Assembly (NCBI RefSeq): GCF_040253615.1
Contig: NZ_JBEJGY010000004.1
Location: 7,130,001 to 7,194,000 of the forward strand
Length of the DNA stretch: 64,000 bases
Source of the DNA: Streptomyces sp. Edi4
GTDB lineage: Bacteria > Actinomycetota > Actinomycetes > Streptomycetales > Streptomycetaceae
Direction of reading: 5' to 3'
Part shown: positions 19,357 through 29,712 of the stretch, piece after piece
How positions within the stretch are numbered: the stretch's first letter is position 1
Layout: the number at the start of each line of letters is the position of its first letter
Made by a program: the position numbers and the translations under genes
Notes under the pieces: model-generated
Databases searched by the model: none
What the model was told of the DNA's origin: nothing
Seen by the model: only the letters and a program-made list of their open reading frames with translations

Positions 19357-20169
19357 ATGGAGCGTCCCGCCTGGGCCCCCCAGGGCATCGACATCTCGGT
19401 GCCGAGCGTGTCCCGCATATACGACTACTACCTGGGCGGTTCGCACAATTTCGAGGTGGACCGGGAAGCCGCGCGCGAGGCCATGCGGTTCATGCCGGGG
19501 CTCCCCAAGGTCATGCAGGCCAACCGCGCTTTCATGCGCCGCGCCGTACGCTTCGCCGTAGCTGAGGGGATCACGCAATTCCTCGACATCGGATCCGGCA
19601 TCCCGACCTTCGGGAACGTGCACGAAGTCGCCCAGGCCGCCAGCCCCGAGGCCCGCGTCCTCTACGTCGACCACGACTCGGTCGCCGTCGCCCACAGCCG
19701 TGCCGTCCTGGAGGGCAACGAGCTCGCCGGGATAGTGGCCGCCGACCTGCGCAAGCCGCACGACATCCTGGGCGCCCCCGAACTGGCCCAACTCATCGAC
19801 CTGTCACGGCCGGTGGCGCTCCTCCTGGTCGCGGTCCTGCACTTCGTCGAGGACCAGGACGACCCGCGCGCCGCGGTCGCCGCGCTGCGCGACGCGCTGG
19901 CTCCCGGCAGCCTCCTCGTCCTCACCCACGCCTCCTACGAGGGCATCCCGCTCAGCGAGGAGGAGGCAGGCGGCACGGTGGGCGTGTACCGCGACATCAA
20001 GAACCCGCTGGTCATGCGCTCGCGCGAAGAGATCGCGACGTTCTTCGACGGGTTCGACGTGGTGGAACCCGGGCTCGTCTCGATGCCGCTGTGGCGCCCG
20101 GAGAACGAGATGGACCAGGAAGATCCGTACGCCTTCTCCGGCTATGCCGGTGTGGGGCGCAAGGCGTGA
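19357..20169 (+). CDS. SAM-dependent methyltransferase, DUF574 family
   Basis: The 270-residue protein matches the actinobacterial DUF574 methyltransferases: N-terminal VPSVSRIYDYYLGGSHNFEVDR, then QFLDIGSGIPT as the SAM-binding loop (about 75-86) and VLYVDHDSVAV as the acidic second strand. Substrates of this family are mostly unknown; many copies occur per Streptomyces genome. ATG 19357 was chosen because GGAG lies 6 nt upstream; the cluster of ATGs at 19312-19324 has none. Its stop overlaps the GTG of the c-di-GMP gene (GTGA). Confidence 0.88.
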   Translation: MERPAWAPQGIDISVPSVSRIYDYYLGGSHNFEVDREAAREAMRFMPGLPKVMQANRAFMRRAVRFAVAEGITQFLDIGSGIPTFGNVHEVAQAASPEARVLYVDHDSVAVAHSRAVLEGNELAGIVAADLRKPHDILGAPELAQLIDLSRPVALLLVAVLHFVEDQDDPRAAVAALRDALAPGSLLVLTHASYEGIPLSEEEAGGTVGVYRDIKNPLVMRSREEIATFFDGFDVVEPGLVSMPLWRPENEMDQEDPYAFSGYAGVGRKA

Positions 20170-22340
20170 GCACCCCGCCCCACGCGCCCGCTCTGGACAT
20201 GACGCCGGACAGCCCCGAGGACCGGCTCAGACGGTTCGCGACGATCTGGAGCCGGGCGATCTTCCCGGTGACGGCGACCTCGCTGACCCGGCCCGAGTTC
20301 GAGCAGCACCTCGTGCCGCTGGCCCGCCGCCTCATCAAAGCCCTGCACGGCCGGCACTTCGACCCCGCGCCCGCCCAGGAGGCGGGCGCCGCCCTGGTCG
20401 ACGCGCACTGCACCGACCCGGACGCCCTCAGCCGCAGCCTCGGCGTGGTCGAGTCCTACCTCGTCCTGTACTGCGGGACCGGATCCGAGCTCACCCTGGA
20501 AGAGGCGCGTGCCCGCTGCGCCCGGCTCCAGCACGCGCTCGCCGCCGGTTTCGCCGCCGCCCTGCGCGAGCGCACCCGCTCCGAGCAGGAGGCCATCGCC
20601 CGCTCCGCGATGTCCGCGCGCAGCGCCGCCCTTGAAGCCCTGCACGCCACCGAGACACGTTTTCGCGCCGTTTTCGAGGGCGCCGCGATCGGCATCGGCA
20701 TCGCGGACCTCGAGGGCCGCGTCCTGGAAGTCAACGAAACCCTCACCCGGATGTTCGGCGGCATAGAGGGCCAGATCCGCAGCCGCAACGTCAGCGAGTG
20801 GGTGCACCCCGAGGACGCCCCGCAGGTCTGGCGCCTGTACGACGAGCTCGTGCGGGGCGAGCGCGACCACTACCGGGTCGAGAAGCCCTACTACCGGGGC
20901 GACGGAACCGTGCTGTGGACCAACCTCACCGTCTCGCTCCTGCGCGACGCCGAGGGCCGCCCGAAGTACCAGCTGGCCCTCATGGAGGACACCACCGAGC
21001 GCCGGCTGCTCAATCTGCGGCTGCGCTACGAGGCCACCCACGACGCGCTCACCGGACTGCCCAACCGCACCCTGTTCTTCGAGCGTCTGGAAAAGGCGCT
21101 CGCCCCGGGCGAGGGCAAGCGCTTCGGCCTGTGCTACCTGGACCTCGACGGGTTCAAGGCGGTCAACGACAGCCTGGGCCACTCGGCGGGCGACCGGCTC
21201 CTGGTGGAGGTCGCCGACCGGTTGCAGAGCTGCGCCACCGGGCCCGGTGAGATGGTGGCCCGGCTCGGCGGCGATGAATTCGTGGCGCTCACCACGGGCC
21301 CCGACACCGAGTTCGAGGCGGACGAGCTGGCCTGCCGCATCCTGAGCACGCTCGCCACCCCGATCCGCATCGAGGGCCGCGAGCTGACCGTGCGTGGCTC
21401 GATCGGCGTGGTCGAGGGTCCGGCCGGCGAGCGCAGTGCGGCGGAGGTGCTGCGCAGCGCGGACATCACGATGTACCGGGCCAAGTCCGCGGGCGGCAAC
21501 CGCTTCGAGTGGGCCGACGCCGAGGCCGACGCCCGGGCGATCACCCGGCACGGCCTCACCAACGCGCTGCCCGCGGCGCTCGAGCGCGGCGAGTTCTTCA
21601 TCGAGTACCAGCCGCTCGTGCACCTGGGCGACGGCAGCGTGCACGGCGCGGAGGCGCTGGTGCGCTGGTCCCATCCGCAGCACGGTGTGCTCGGACCCGA
21701 CCGGTTCATCCCGCTCGCCGAACACACCGGGCTCATCGTGCCGCTGGGGCGCTGGGTGATGCAGGAGTCGGTCCGCCAGGCCCGGGCCTGGCAGGAAGCC
21801 CACCCGGGCGCCACCGACGGCGGCCCGCTGCGCATCAACGTCAACCTGTCGCCGACGCAGCTCTACCATCCCGGTCTGGTCGCCGACACCGTCGAGATGC
21901 TGGAGCGCACCGGGCTCGCCCCGGGCGCGCTCTGCCTCGAAGTCACCGAGTCCGCGCTCATCGGCGCCGACGACGACCTCCTCAAGCCGCTGCGCCAGCT
22001 CGCCGACATGGGGGTCGACATAGCCCTGGACGACTTCGGCACGGGCTACTCCAACCTCGCCAATCTGCGCCGCCTGCCGGTGAGCGTGCTCAAGCTGGAC
22101 CGGTCCTTCACCCAGTCCATGCAGCAGCTGCCCGCCGACCCCGTCGACATCAAGATCGTCGAGGGGATCGTGTCGCTGGCCCACAGCCTGTCGCTCGCGG
22201 TGACGGTGGAGGGCGTGGAGACGGGCGCCCAGGCCGAGCAGCTGAAGGAGCTGGGCTGCGACACGGCGCAGGGCTGGTACTACGCCCGGCCCGGAGCGCC
22301 GGACCGCATCCACTCCCTGGCGCTCGTGGACGCGGTGTGA
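20166..22340 (+). CDS. rmdA: PAS-GGDEF-EAL cyclic-di-GMP enzyme, RmdA-like
   Basis: The 724-residue cytoplasmic protein has a helical N-terminal region (1-155), a PAS/PAC sensor (about 157-285), a GGDEF domain (about 290-455) with intact RLGGDEFVAL, and an EAL domain (about 465-715) with EAL at about 495 and DDFGTGYSN near 622. Both active-site motifs look intact, so it could make or degrade c-di-GMP. The domain order equals Streptomyces RmdA, a phosphodiesterase that controls aerial growth; a neighbouring LysR-sdhCAB block also fits the S. coelicolor order as I recall it. The symbol is therefore tentative. GTG 20166 overlaps the upstream methyltransferase stop. Confidence 0.85.
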   Translation: MSTPPHAPALDMTPDSPEDRLRRFATIWSRAIFPVTATSLTRPEFEQHLVPLARRLIKALHGRHFDPAPAQEAGAALVDAHCTDPDALSRSLGVVESYLVLYCGTGSELTLEEARARCARLQHALAAGFAAALRERTRSEQEAIARSAMSARSAALEALHATETRFRAVFEGAAIGIGIADLEGRVLEVNETLTRMFGGIEGQIRSRNVSEWVHPEDAPQVWRLYDELVRGERDHYRVEKPYYRGDGTVLWTNLTVSLLRDAEGRPKYQLALMEDTTERRLLNLRLRYEATHDALTGLPNRTLFFERLEKALAPGEGKRFGLCYLDLDGFKAVNDSLGHSAGDRLLVEVADRLQSCATGPGEMVARLGGDEFVALTTGPDTEFEADELACRILSTLATPIRIEGRELTVRGSIGVVEGPAGERSAAEVLRSADITMYRAKSAGGNRFEWADAEADARAITRHGLTNALPAALERGEFFIEYQPLVHLGDGSVHGAEALVRWSHPQHGVLGPDRFIPLAEHTGLIVPLGRWVMQESVRQARAWQEAHPGATDGGPLRINVNLSPTQLYHPGLVADTVEMLERTGLAPGALCLEVTESALIGADDDLLKPLRQLADMGVDIALDDFGTGYSNLANLRRLPVSVLKLDRSFTQSMQQLPADPVDIKIVEGIVSLAHSLSLAVTVEGVETGAQAEQLKELGCDTAQGWYYARPGAPDRIHSLALVDAV

Positions 22341-22390
22341 CCTGACGGGGCGGCCGGGAAGCACCCCGCCCGCCCCGCTCGCGGAACACG

Positions 22391-22500
22391 CCTTCCGGCC
22401 GCGCCGCCCGCCTTCCGGCCGCGCCGCCCGCCTTCCGGCCGCGCCGCCCGCCTTCCGGCCGCGCCGCCCGCCTTCCGGCCGCGCCGCCCGCCTTCGCCTC
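22391..22500. repeat. Five perfect 20-bp tandem repeats between convergent genes
   Basis: The unit CCTTCCGGCCGCGCCGCCCG is repeated without change at 22391, 22411, 22431, 22451 and 22471, with a partial sixth copy from 22491. The array fills the gap between the stops of the c-di-GMP gene and the LysR gene. Confidence 0.95.
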
Positions 22501-22539
22501 CCGCCCGCGCCACCTCCCTGGCGGCCCGCGTACGAGACG

Positions 22540-23448
22540 TCAGCCCTCCTGGCGCTGGCTCGCCCCGCCCCCGATGCCGAGCAGGACCCGCTGCAACTCC
22601 CGCGCCGCGCGCGGCGGGTCGACGTCGCTGCGATGGGCGAGCGCGATCGTACGGCGCAGCCCCGGGCGGGCCAGCGGAGTCACCCGCAGGTCCCGCGAGC
22701 GCGCGGCCACCATGCTCGGCACCACGGCGAGCCCCAGGCCGGCCCGCACGAAGCCGAGCACCGCGTCCATCTCGCCGCCCTCCACCGTGAAGGACGGCTC
22801 GAAGCCCTCGGCGCGGCAGGCCGCCACCGTCAGCTCCCGCAGGTCGTAGCCGTGCCGGAACATCACGAGCGGCGCGTCGCGCAGCTCCGCGATCCGCACG
22901 CGGGACCCGGAGCCGGGCGGCTCCTCGTCCGCCGACGAGACGACCACCAGGTCCTCCCGCAGCAGCTCGATCGTGGTCAGCGCGGGTGACCCCGTCGGCA
23001 GCGGCAGCACGATCAGCGCCAAGTCCAGTGCGCCGCGCGCCAGTTCACGTACGAGATCGTGCGAGCCGCCCTCCTCGATGAGCAACTGGATGCCGGGATG
23101 GCTGGCGTGGAAGGCGCGCAGCACATCGGGCAGCAGGCCCGTGCACAGACTCGGCGTCGCCCCAAGGCGTACCCGCCCGCGCCTGAGCTGGGCCAGCTCC
23201 TGGACCTCGATGCGGGCGGTGTCCGCGTCCGCCAGGATGCGCCGGGCCAGCGGAAGCAGTGCCTCGCCCGCGTCGGTGAGCGCGATGTTGCCGCGCGCGC
23301 GGCTGAACAGCTCGGCGCCCAGCTCGTTCTCCAGCGCCTTGATCTGCTGGGAGAGCGAGGGCTGCGAGACGTGCACGCGTTCGGCGGCGCGCGTGAAGTG
23401 GCGCGTCTCGGCGACCGCCACGAAGTAGAGGAGCTGCTGGAACTGCAT
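22540..23448 (-). CDS. LysR-family regulator of the adjacent sdhCAB operon (proposed)
   Basis: The 302-residue regulator has an N-terminal winged helix-turn-helix (MQFQQLLYFVAVAE, HFTRAAERVHVSQPSLSQQI) and a two-lobe LysR effector domain from about residue 90. It is divergent from sdhC, 77 bp apart, and a dyad with T-N11-A spacing lies between them, so control of the succinate dehydrogenase operon is likely (inference from position). ATG 23448 follows AGGGG; the extension to 23490 would run across the operator. Confidence 0.9.
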   Translation of the reverse strand: MQFQQLLYFVAVAETRHFTRAAERVHVSQPSLSQQIKALENELGAELFSRARGNIALTDAGEALLPLARRILADADTARIEVQELAQLRRGRVRLGATPSLCTGLLPDVLRAFHASHPGIQLLIEEGGSHDLVRELARGALDLALIVLPLPTGSPALTTIELLREDLVVVSSADEEPPGSGSRVRIAELRDAPLVMFRHGYDLRELTVAACRAEGFEPSFTVEGGEMDAVLGFVRAGLGLAVVPSMVAARSRDLRVTPLARPGLRRTIALAHRSDVDPPRAARELQRVLLGIGGGASQRQEG

Positions 23449-23457
23449 GCCCCTACG

Positions 23458-23472
23458 ATAGGTCATATCTAT
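23458..23472. promoter_or_regulatory. LysR-type operator in the lysR-sdhC intergenic region
   Basis: ATAGGTCATATCTAT is a dyad (ATAG-N7-CTAT) that contains the T-N11-A spacing typical of LysR sites (T 23459, A 23471). It starts 10 bp upstream of the regulator start codon. Confidence 0.65.
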
Positions 23473-23518
23473 GGAGATGAGCCGAACCATGTCTTGGACC
23501 TCTTGGGTCCTGCGCCTC

Positions 23519-23532
23519 TAGCGTCATGAACA
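23519..23532 (+). promoter_or_regulatory. Leaderless-type -10 box of sdhC
   Basis: TAGCGT (23519-23524) is followed by 7 nt and the ATG at 23532; a TTGGAC at 23494-23499 could be a poorly spaced -35 box (19 bp). There is no Shine-Dalgarno sequence. Confidence 0.45.
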
Positions 23533-24236
23533 TGGCTCTGGCAACGCGGACGGACAAACGGCCGTCCATGACGCGCACCCTCTGGGACTCGACCGTCGGC
23601 AAGAAGACGGTCATGGCCGTGAGCGGTCTGATCATGCTGTCCTACCTGGTCGCCCACATGATGGGCAACTTGAAGATCTTCTTCGGGGCGGGCCAGTTCA
23701 ACGCCTACGCCCACTGGCTGCGCACGATCGGTGAGCCCTTCCTGCACTACGAGTGGGCGCTGTGGCTCATCCGGGTGGTCCTGGTGGCCGCCGTCGTGGG
23801 CCACGCGGTCTGCGCCTACCAGCTCAGCCGGCGTGACCTGAGGGCGCGGCCCCAGGGATACGTCCACAAGCGGGCCCGCGCCGGCTACGCCACCCGCACG
23901 ATGCGCTGGGGCGGCGTCATCCTCGCCCTGTTCATCCTCTGGCACATCCTGGACCTGACGACGGGCACCGTGCACCCGGGATTCCGGCCCGGCCACCCCT
24001 ACCAGAACGTCGTGGACACCTTCTCCACCTGGTACGGGAACGCGATCTACATCGTGGCCGTGGGCGCGCTCGCGCTCCACGTCCAGCACGGCCTGTGGAG
24101 CGCGGCCCAGACGCTCGGGGCGGGCAACGCGCGCCGCGACCGCGCCCTGAAAGCCCTGGCCAACCTCTTCGCCGTGCTGCTGTTCGCCGGATTCGTCTCC
24201 GTACCCGTCGCCGTCATGACCAAAGTGGTGAGCTGA
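23532..24236 (+). CDS. sdhC: Succinate dehydrogenase/fumarate reductase cytochrome b subunit
   Basis: The 234-residue membrane subunit has five helices (about 25-45, 70-92, 120-140, 165-186 and 208-230) and the haem-binding histidines expected of a single-polypeptide b558-type anchor (LVAHMMGN, WHILDLTTG and LHVQHG). It anchors the SdhA-SdhB pair in the membrane and passes electrons to menaquinone. ATG 23532 fits the leaderless promoter; ATG 23526 would add MN. The next gene begins 1 bp after its stop. Confidence 0.9.
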   Translation: MALATRTDKRPSMTRTLWDSTVGKKTVMAVSGLIMLSYLVAHMMGNLKIFFGAGQFNAYAHWLRTIGEPFLHYEWALWLIRVVLVAAVVGHAVCAYQLSRRDLRARPQGYVHKRARAGYATRTMRWGGVILALFILWHILDLTTGTVHPGFRPGHPYQNVVDTFSTWYGNAIYIVAVGALALHVQHGLWSAAQTLGAGNARRDRALKALANLFAVLLFAGFVSVPVAVMTKVVS

Positions 24237-24237
24237 C

Positions 24238-26240
<2,003 letters not shown>

Positions 26241-26244
<4 letters not shown>

Positions 26245-26996
26245 GGCTCACCCTGCGCGTCTGGCGCCAGCAGAACGCCAACTCGCCCGGCGCCATGGCG
26301 ACTTACGACGTCGAGGACATCTCGGCGGACATGTCCTTCCTCGAAATGCTCGACACGCTCAACGAAGAACTCACCCTCAAGGGCGAGGAGCCGGTCGCCT
26401 TCGACCACGACTGCCGCGAAGGCATCTGCGGAGCCTGCTCCCTCGTCATCAACGGCGACGCCCACGGCCCCGAGAGGACCACCGCCTGCCAGCTCCACAT
26501 GCGCTCGTTCAAGGACGGCGACACCATCGACGTCGAGCCGTGGCGCGCCTCGGCGTTCCCGGTGGTCAAGGACCTGGTGGTGGACCGCTCGGCGTTCGAC
26601 CGGATCATTCGGGCCGGCGGCTACATCAGCGTGCCGACCGGCGCCGCCCCCGAGGCGCACGCCACCCCCGTGCCCAAGCCGGACGCCGACTTCGCCTTCG
26701 AGCACGCCGAGTGCATCGGCTGCGGCGCGTGCGTGGCGGCCTGCCCCAACGGCTCGGCGATGCTGTTCACCTCGGCGAAGATCAACCACCTGAACGTGCT
26801 GCCGCAGGGCGCGCCCGAGCGCGAGACGCGGGTCCTGGACATGGTGGAGCAGATGGACGCCGAGGGCTTCGGCGGCTGCACCCTGACCGGTGAGTGCGCG
26901 ACGGCGTGCCCCAAGGGCATCCCGCTCCCGTCGATCGCCGCCATGAACAAGGAGTGGCTGCGCGCGACGAGGAAGGCACGCAAGGCGGGCCGCTGA
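26241..26996 (+). CDS. sdhB: Succinate dehydrogenase/fumarate reductase iron-sulfur subunit
   Basis: The 251-residue protein has a [2Fe-2S] ferredoxin domain (CREGICGAC and later TTAC, about 58-84) and a C-terminal [4Fe-4S]/[3Fe-4S] domain (CIGCGACVAACP at about 156-167; CTLTGECATACPKGIP at about 218-233). It carries electrons from SdhA to the cytochrome b subunit. GGAG 7 nt upstream and the ATGA overlap fix the start. A strong hairpin follows the gene. Confidence 0.95.
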
Positions 26997-26998
26997 CA

Positions 26999-27043
26999 CG
27001 CGCGGACGCGCCCCCGGGGGTTACCCGAGGGCGCGTCCGCGCG
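26999..27043. terminator. Strong hairpin between convergent sdhB and chitinase genes
   Basis: Two 20-nt arms (26999-27018 and 27024-27043) pair with one mismatch around a 5-nt loop; it can serve both directions. Confidence 0.75.
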
Positions 27044-27074
27044 CTCAACTCACGTACGGGCCGGGACAGTTGGT

Positions 27075-28823
27075 CTAAGCGACGGAGAGATCGTCCCCGT
27101 ACACCGCGCCCTGCCCGTACCAGCCGTGCAGATAGACGGTGACGGTGCCCGAGGCGCCGGTGGTGAAGGGCACGGACAGCTTGGTCCAGCCGTTGGAGCT
27201 GGTCCAGGCGCTGCCGGTGGCGCCGCCGCGCACCCCGAGGTAGGCGTAGCTGCCTTGCGCCCAACCGCTCAGCGTGTACTGGGTGTTGGGGGACAGGGTG
27301 AGCGTCTGCGCGCACTCACCGGTCTGCGCGGAGGTGGGCACGGTCTTCAGGGCGTACGAGCCGCCGTGCACCGGGCTGGAGACCACGGCGGCGCCGCTGT
27401 CACAGGTCCACGGCGTGAGGGACCCGCTCTCGAAGCCGCCGTTCACGAGCGCGCCGGTGTTGCCGCCGGGGCCCGAGACGGTGAGCGTGAAGGTGGCCGA
27501 GTGGGTCAGGGTGCCGGACGTGCCGGTGATGGTGATCGGGTACGTTCCGGGCGCCGCCGAGGCCGACGCGGCGAGGGTGAGCTGGGCCGATCCGCCCGCG
27601 GTGACCGAACCCGGGCTGAGCGTCGCCGTGACGCCCGCGGGCGCGCCGGCAGCGGTCAGGGTGAGGGACTTGGCGTTGCCCGAGGTGACGGCGGTGCTCA
27701 CCGTCGCGGTGGTGGAGCCGCCGGGCGCGACCGAGGCCGAACCGGGGGTGACACCCACCGAGAAGTCGTCCTGGACGGGTCCGCCGCCCCCGGTGAACGG
27801 CTCGAAGGTGTGGCTGAAGTACCACGTGTCCTGGGCGATGCCGGAGCAGGTGTCCGAGCCACCGGTGCCGGGGCAGCCGCCGTTGTCCCGCTGGAGGGCC
27901 CAGAAGGACAGCGTGTTGATGCCCTTGGAGACGGCCCAGTTGTAGACGGCGGTGGCGTCCGCCGTGGTGAACGTCTCGGCGGCGCCGTAGTCGTCGATGC
28001 CGGGCATCTCGGTGACACCGATCATCCCCCACAGCTGGGCGGACGACGTGCCCGGGTAGAGCGAGGCCAGTTGGTCGTGGAGGCCGGTGGCCGCGGTCTG
28101 GGTGTCGTTCGCCATGTTGTGCGTGGCGCCGTCGTAGTAGTCGAAGGTCATGAGGTTCACGACATCGACCTTGGCGCCGTACTTGACCGCGCTCTTGAGC
28201 ACGGCGAGACCGCTGTCGGCGAGACCGCTCGTGGTGGTAGGCAGGGTGTAGGAGATCTGCACGGAGCGCCCGTTGGCCGCCGCCCAGTCCTGCACCTTCT
28301 TGATGGCCTGGTTGCGGCGGTCGACGCCGGCCTTGTTGGTCAGCGAATTGTCCTCGATGTCCATGTCCAGTCGGGACAGGTCGTAGGTGGTGATGACCTT
28401 CTCGTACGCGGCGGCTATCGAGTCCACGCTGGTGCAGCTGTCGGCGATCTCGGTGCCGCCGTTGTCGGCCGCGTACCCGCCGAAGGACGGGATGACGTCG
28501 CCGCCGCGCGAGCGGATGGTGGTGATGTCCGCGCCGAACACGGACGACGAGATCGGCTGACTGGTGGAGCCGTTCCAGTACGGGGTGCACGACCCCTTCG
28601 CCTCGGTCTGCACGAACGCCATCGTCAGGTATTTGGCGCCCGACTTCTGCGCGATGTCGGCGGGGCTGTCGGAGGAGTAGGCCTCGAAGTAGGGCGCGAA
28701 GATGTGGGCGGGCAACGGAGTGGCGGCGTGCGCCGCGCCCCCGGCCCCGAGAACGAGGCCGGCGGAGGCGGCGACAGTACTGAGCGTGGCGAGCAGGGCG
28801 CGAACGGATCTCGGACGTCTCAT
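27075..28823 (-). CDS. Secreted GH18 chitinase with Ig-like and C-terminal carbohydrate-binding domains
   Basis: The 582-residue enzyme has a signal peptide (1-34, AHAA), a GH18 domain (about 35-350) with catalytic DMDIE at 153-157 (Glu157 the acid/base), an Ig-like domain (about 360-440) and a C-terminal jelly-roll module (about 450-582; GALVNGGFESGSLTPW start) typical of family 4/9-type carbohydrate-binding domains. It should cut chitin-type chains outside the cell. ATG 28823 follows GGAG. The promoter carries a DasR/chitin-type operator, so induction by chitin breakdown products is likely. Confidence 0.9.
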   Translation of the reverse strand: MRRPRSVRALLATLSTVAASAGLVLGAGGAAHAATPLPAHIFAPYFEAYSSDSPADIAQKSGAKYLTMAFVQTEAKGSCTPYWNGSTSQPISSSVFGADITTIRSRGGDVIPSFGGYAADNGGTEIADSCTSVDSIAAAYEKVITTYDLSRLDMDIEDNSLTNKAGVDRRNQAIKKVQDWAAANGRSVQISYTLPTTTSGLADSGLAVLKSAVKYGAKVDVVNLMTFDYYDGATHNMANDTQTAATGLHDQLASLYPGTSSAQLWGMIGVTEMPGIDDYGAAETFTTADATAVYNWAVSKGINTLSFWALQRDNGGCPGTGGSDTCSGIAQDTWYFSHTFEPFTGGGGPVQDDFSVGVTPGSASVAPGGSTTATVSTAVTSGNAKSLTLTAAGAPAGVTATLSPGSVTAGGSAQLTLAASASAAPGTYPITITGTSGTLTHSATFTLTVSGPGGNTGALVNGGFESGSLTPWTCDSGAAVVSSPVHGGSYALKTVPTSAQTGECAQTLTLSPNTQYTLSGWAQGSYAYLGVRGGATGSAWTSSNGWTKLSVPFTTGASGTVTVYLHGWYGQGAVYGDDLSVA

Positions 28824-28865
28824 CGGGGCTCTCCGACGGGGGTGAGAGAAGGGTGCGGACGCCCC

Positions 28866-28894
28866 ATGATTGGTCTGGACCAGCACCCGGTCAA
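28866..28894 (-). promoter_or_regulatory. Chitinase promoter with DasR/chitin-type operator in the spacer
   Basis: On the minus strand TTGACC (28894-28889), 17 bp, AATCAT (28871-28866) form a promoter. The spacer holds TGGTCCAGACCA (28882-28871), nearly the DasR dre core TGGTCTAGACCA and the 12-bp direct repeat described in Streptomyces chitinase promoters. The start codon lies 43 bp further on. Confidence 0.7.
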
Positions 28895-28906
28895 GGGTCT
28901 AGGCCA
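28895..28906. promoter_or_regulatory. Second, weaker 12-bp chitin-type operator copy
   Basis: GGGTCTAGGCCA (plus strand) matches 10 of 12 positions of the TGGTCTAGACCA core and is 24 bp from the first copy, directly upstream of the -35 box, as in paired repeats of known chitinase promoters. Confidence 0.5.
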
Positions 28907-29026
28907 ATTAATTCCGCGTGTTTTTCCGTGCGTCCAACTGTGTTGCGGAGCAAGGGAGTCGGCGACCGCACGCGCCAATGACGCCCCCGGAAGGAAAGGG
29001 GACCGGGCGCTGTCAGTGAGCCCCGA

Positions 29027-29039
29027 TAGCCTGTCGGCA
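29027..29039 (+). promoter_or_regulatory. Leaderless-type -10 box
   Basis: TAGCCT (29027-29032) lies exactly 6 nt before ATG 29039. Confidence 0.5.
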
Positions 29040-29569
29040 TGATCGAGACGACCACTGACGACCGTCACTTCCCGCCTGCCCTCGCCGCTGTCGCCGGGGT
29101 CGCTTTCGACTACGGCGAGGAGGGCGAGGGCATCGACTTCGAACCGTACGAAGGCTTCGACTCCGCCGAGGAGACCACCGACTGGCTGCGTCAGTGGACC
29201 GGAAACCAGGACCTGGACGGCGACGCCTATCGGGTCTTCGGACAGGACGGTGCGGGTGGCCTCGCTGCCCTGTGGCACGTGCGCCCGGGTCGGCCCCTCG
29301 CGGAGCAGCCGGTGGCGTTCATGGGCTCGGAAGGCGAGTGCGGGGTGGTCGCCGGCAACCTGTCCGACTTCCTCTGGGTCCTCGCGGACGGCTTCGGCCC
29401 GGCGGAGGCCGTCCGGGACGAGGGCCGCGAACCCCGACCGGACGCGGCCCTGACCGCACTGGCCGAACAGCACGCGACCACCCCGCGCCGCCCGGCCCGC
29501 GACATCATCACCGAAGCCCGCACCGAGTTCGCGACGTTCGCCGCCGACCTGGACGACCTCTGCCGCTGA
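29039..29569 (+). CDS. Uncharacterised acidic protein, weakly SMI1/KNR4 (SUKH)-like
   Basis: The 176-residue acidic cytoplasmic protein has no signal or membrane segment. The central AYRVFGQDGAGGLAALWHVR and VAFMGSEGECGVVAGNLSDFLWVLADG pattern resembles the SUKH fold (a glycine-rich strand followed by FLGSEGE and a helix with hydrophobic triplets), found in immunity and regulatory proteins. No toxin gene is adjacent. The SUKH assignment is an inference from pattern only. Confidence 0.6.
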   Translation: MIETTTDDRHFPPALAAVAGVAFDYGEEGEGIDFEPYEGFDSAEETTDWLRQWTGNQDLDGDAYRVFGQDGAGGLAALWHVRPGRPLAEQPVAFMGSEGECGVVAGNLSDFLWVLADGFGPAEAVRDEGREPRPDAALTALAEQHATTPRRPARDIITEARTEFATFAADLDDLCR

Positions 29570-29642
29570 GCCGCGGGGAACGCCCTGGGCACGTTCAGGC
29601 CCGGGCCGCGTGGGCGCGCCGGCGCTCCGCGGCCCTGAGCCC

Positions 29643-29688
29643 GTGCCGGATCCGAACCCGCGACACCCGCTTTAGGAGAACGGCGCTC
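29643..29688 (-). pseudogene. 3'-half tRNA-Arg(CCU)-like fragment
   Basis: Read on the minus strand: end of a D-stem (GAGC), anticodon stem CCGTT, loop CTCCTAA (anticodon CCT), stem AGCGG, variable GTGTC, T-stem GCGGG, loop TTCGGAT, stem CCGGC with one mismatch. No matching acceptor or 5' D-arm precedes it, so this is not a working tRNA. Such 3' halves are often left at attachment sites of integrated elements. Confidence 0.6.
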
Positions 29689-29712
29689 GCTCCCGGCGCC
29701 CGGGCCGCTCCC

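Noticed and set aside
20142..22364. Long minus-strand open frame opposite the c-di-GMP gene
   Set aside because: Antisense shadow of a strongly supported PAS-GGDEF-EAL gene; no recognisable motif.
22391..22500. CRISPR array
   Set aside because: Repeats are directly adjacent with no unique spacers and no cas genes in the window.
27126..29042. Plus-strand open frame opposite the chitinase
   Set aside because: Gly/Arg-rich antisense shadow of a gene with a signal peptide, GH18 motif and operator-bearing promoter.
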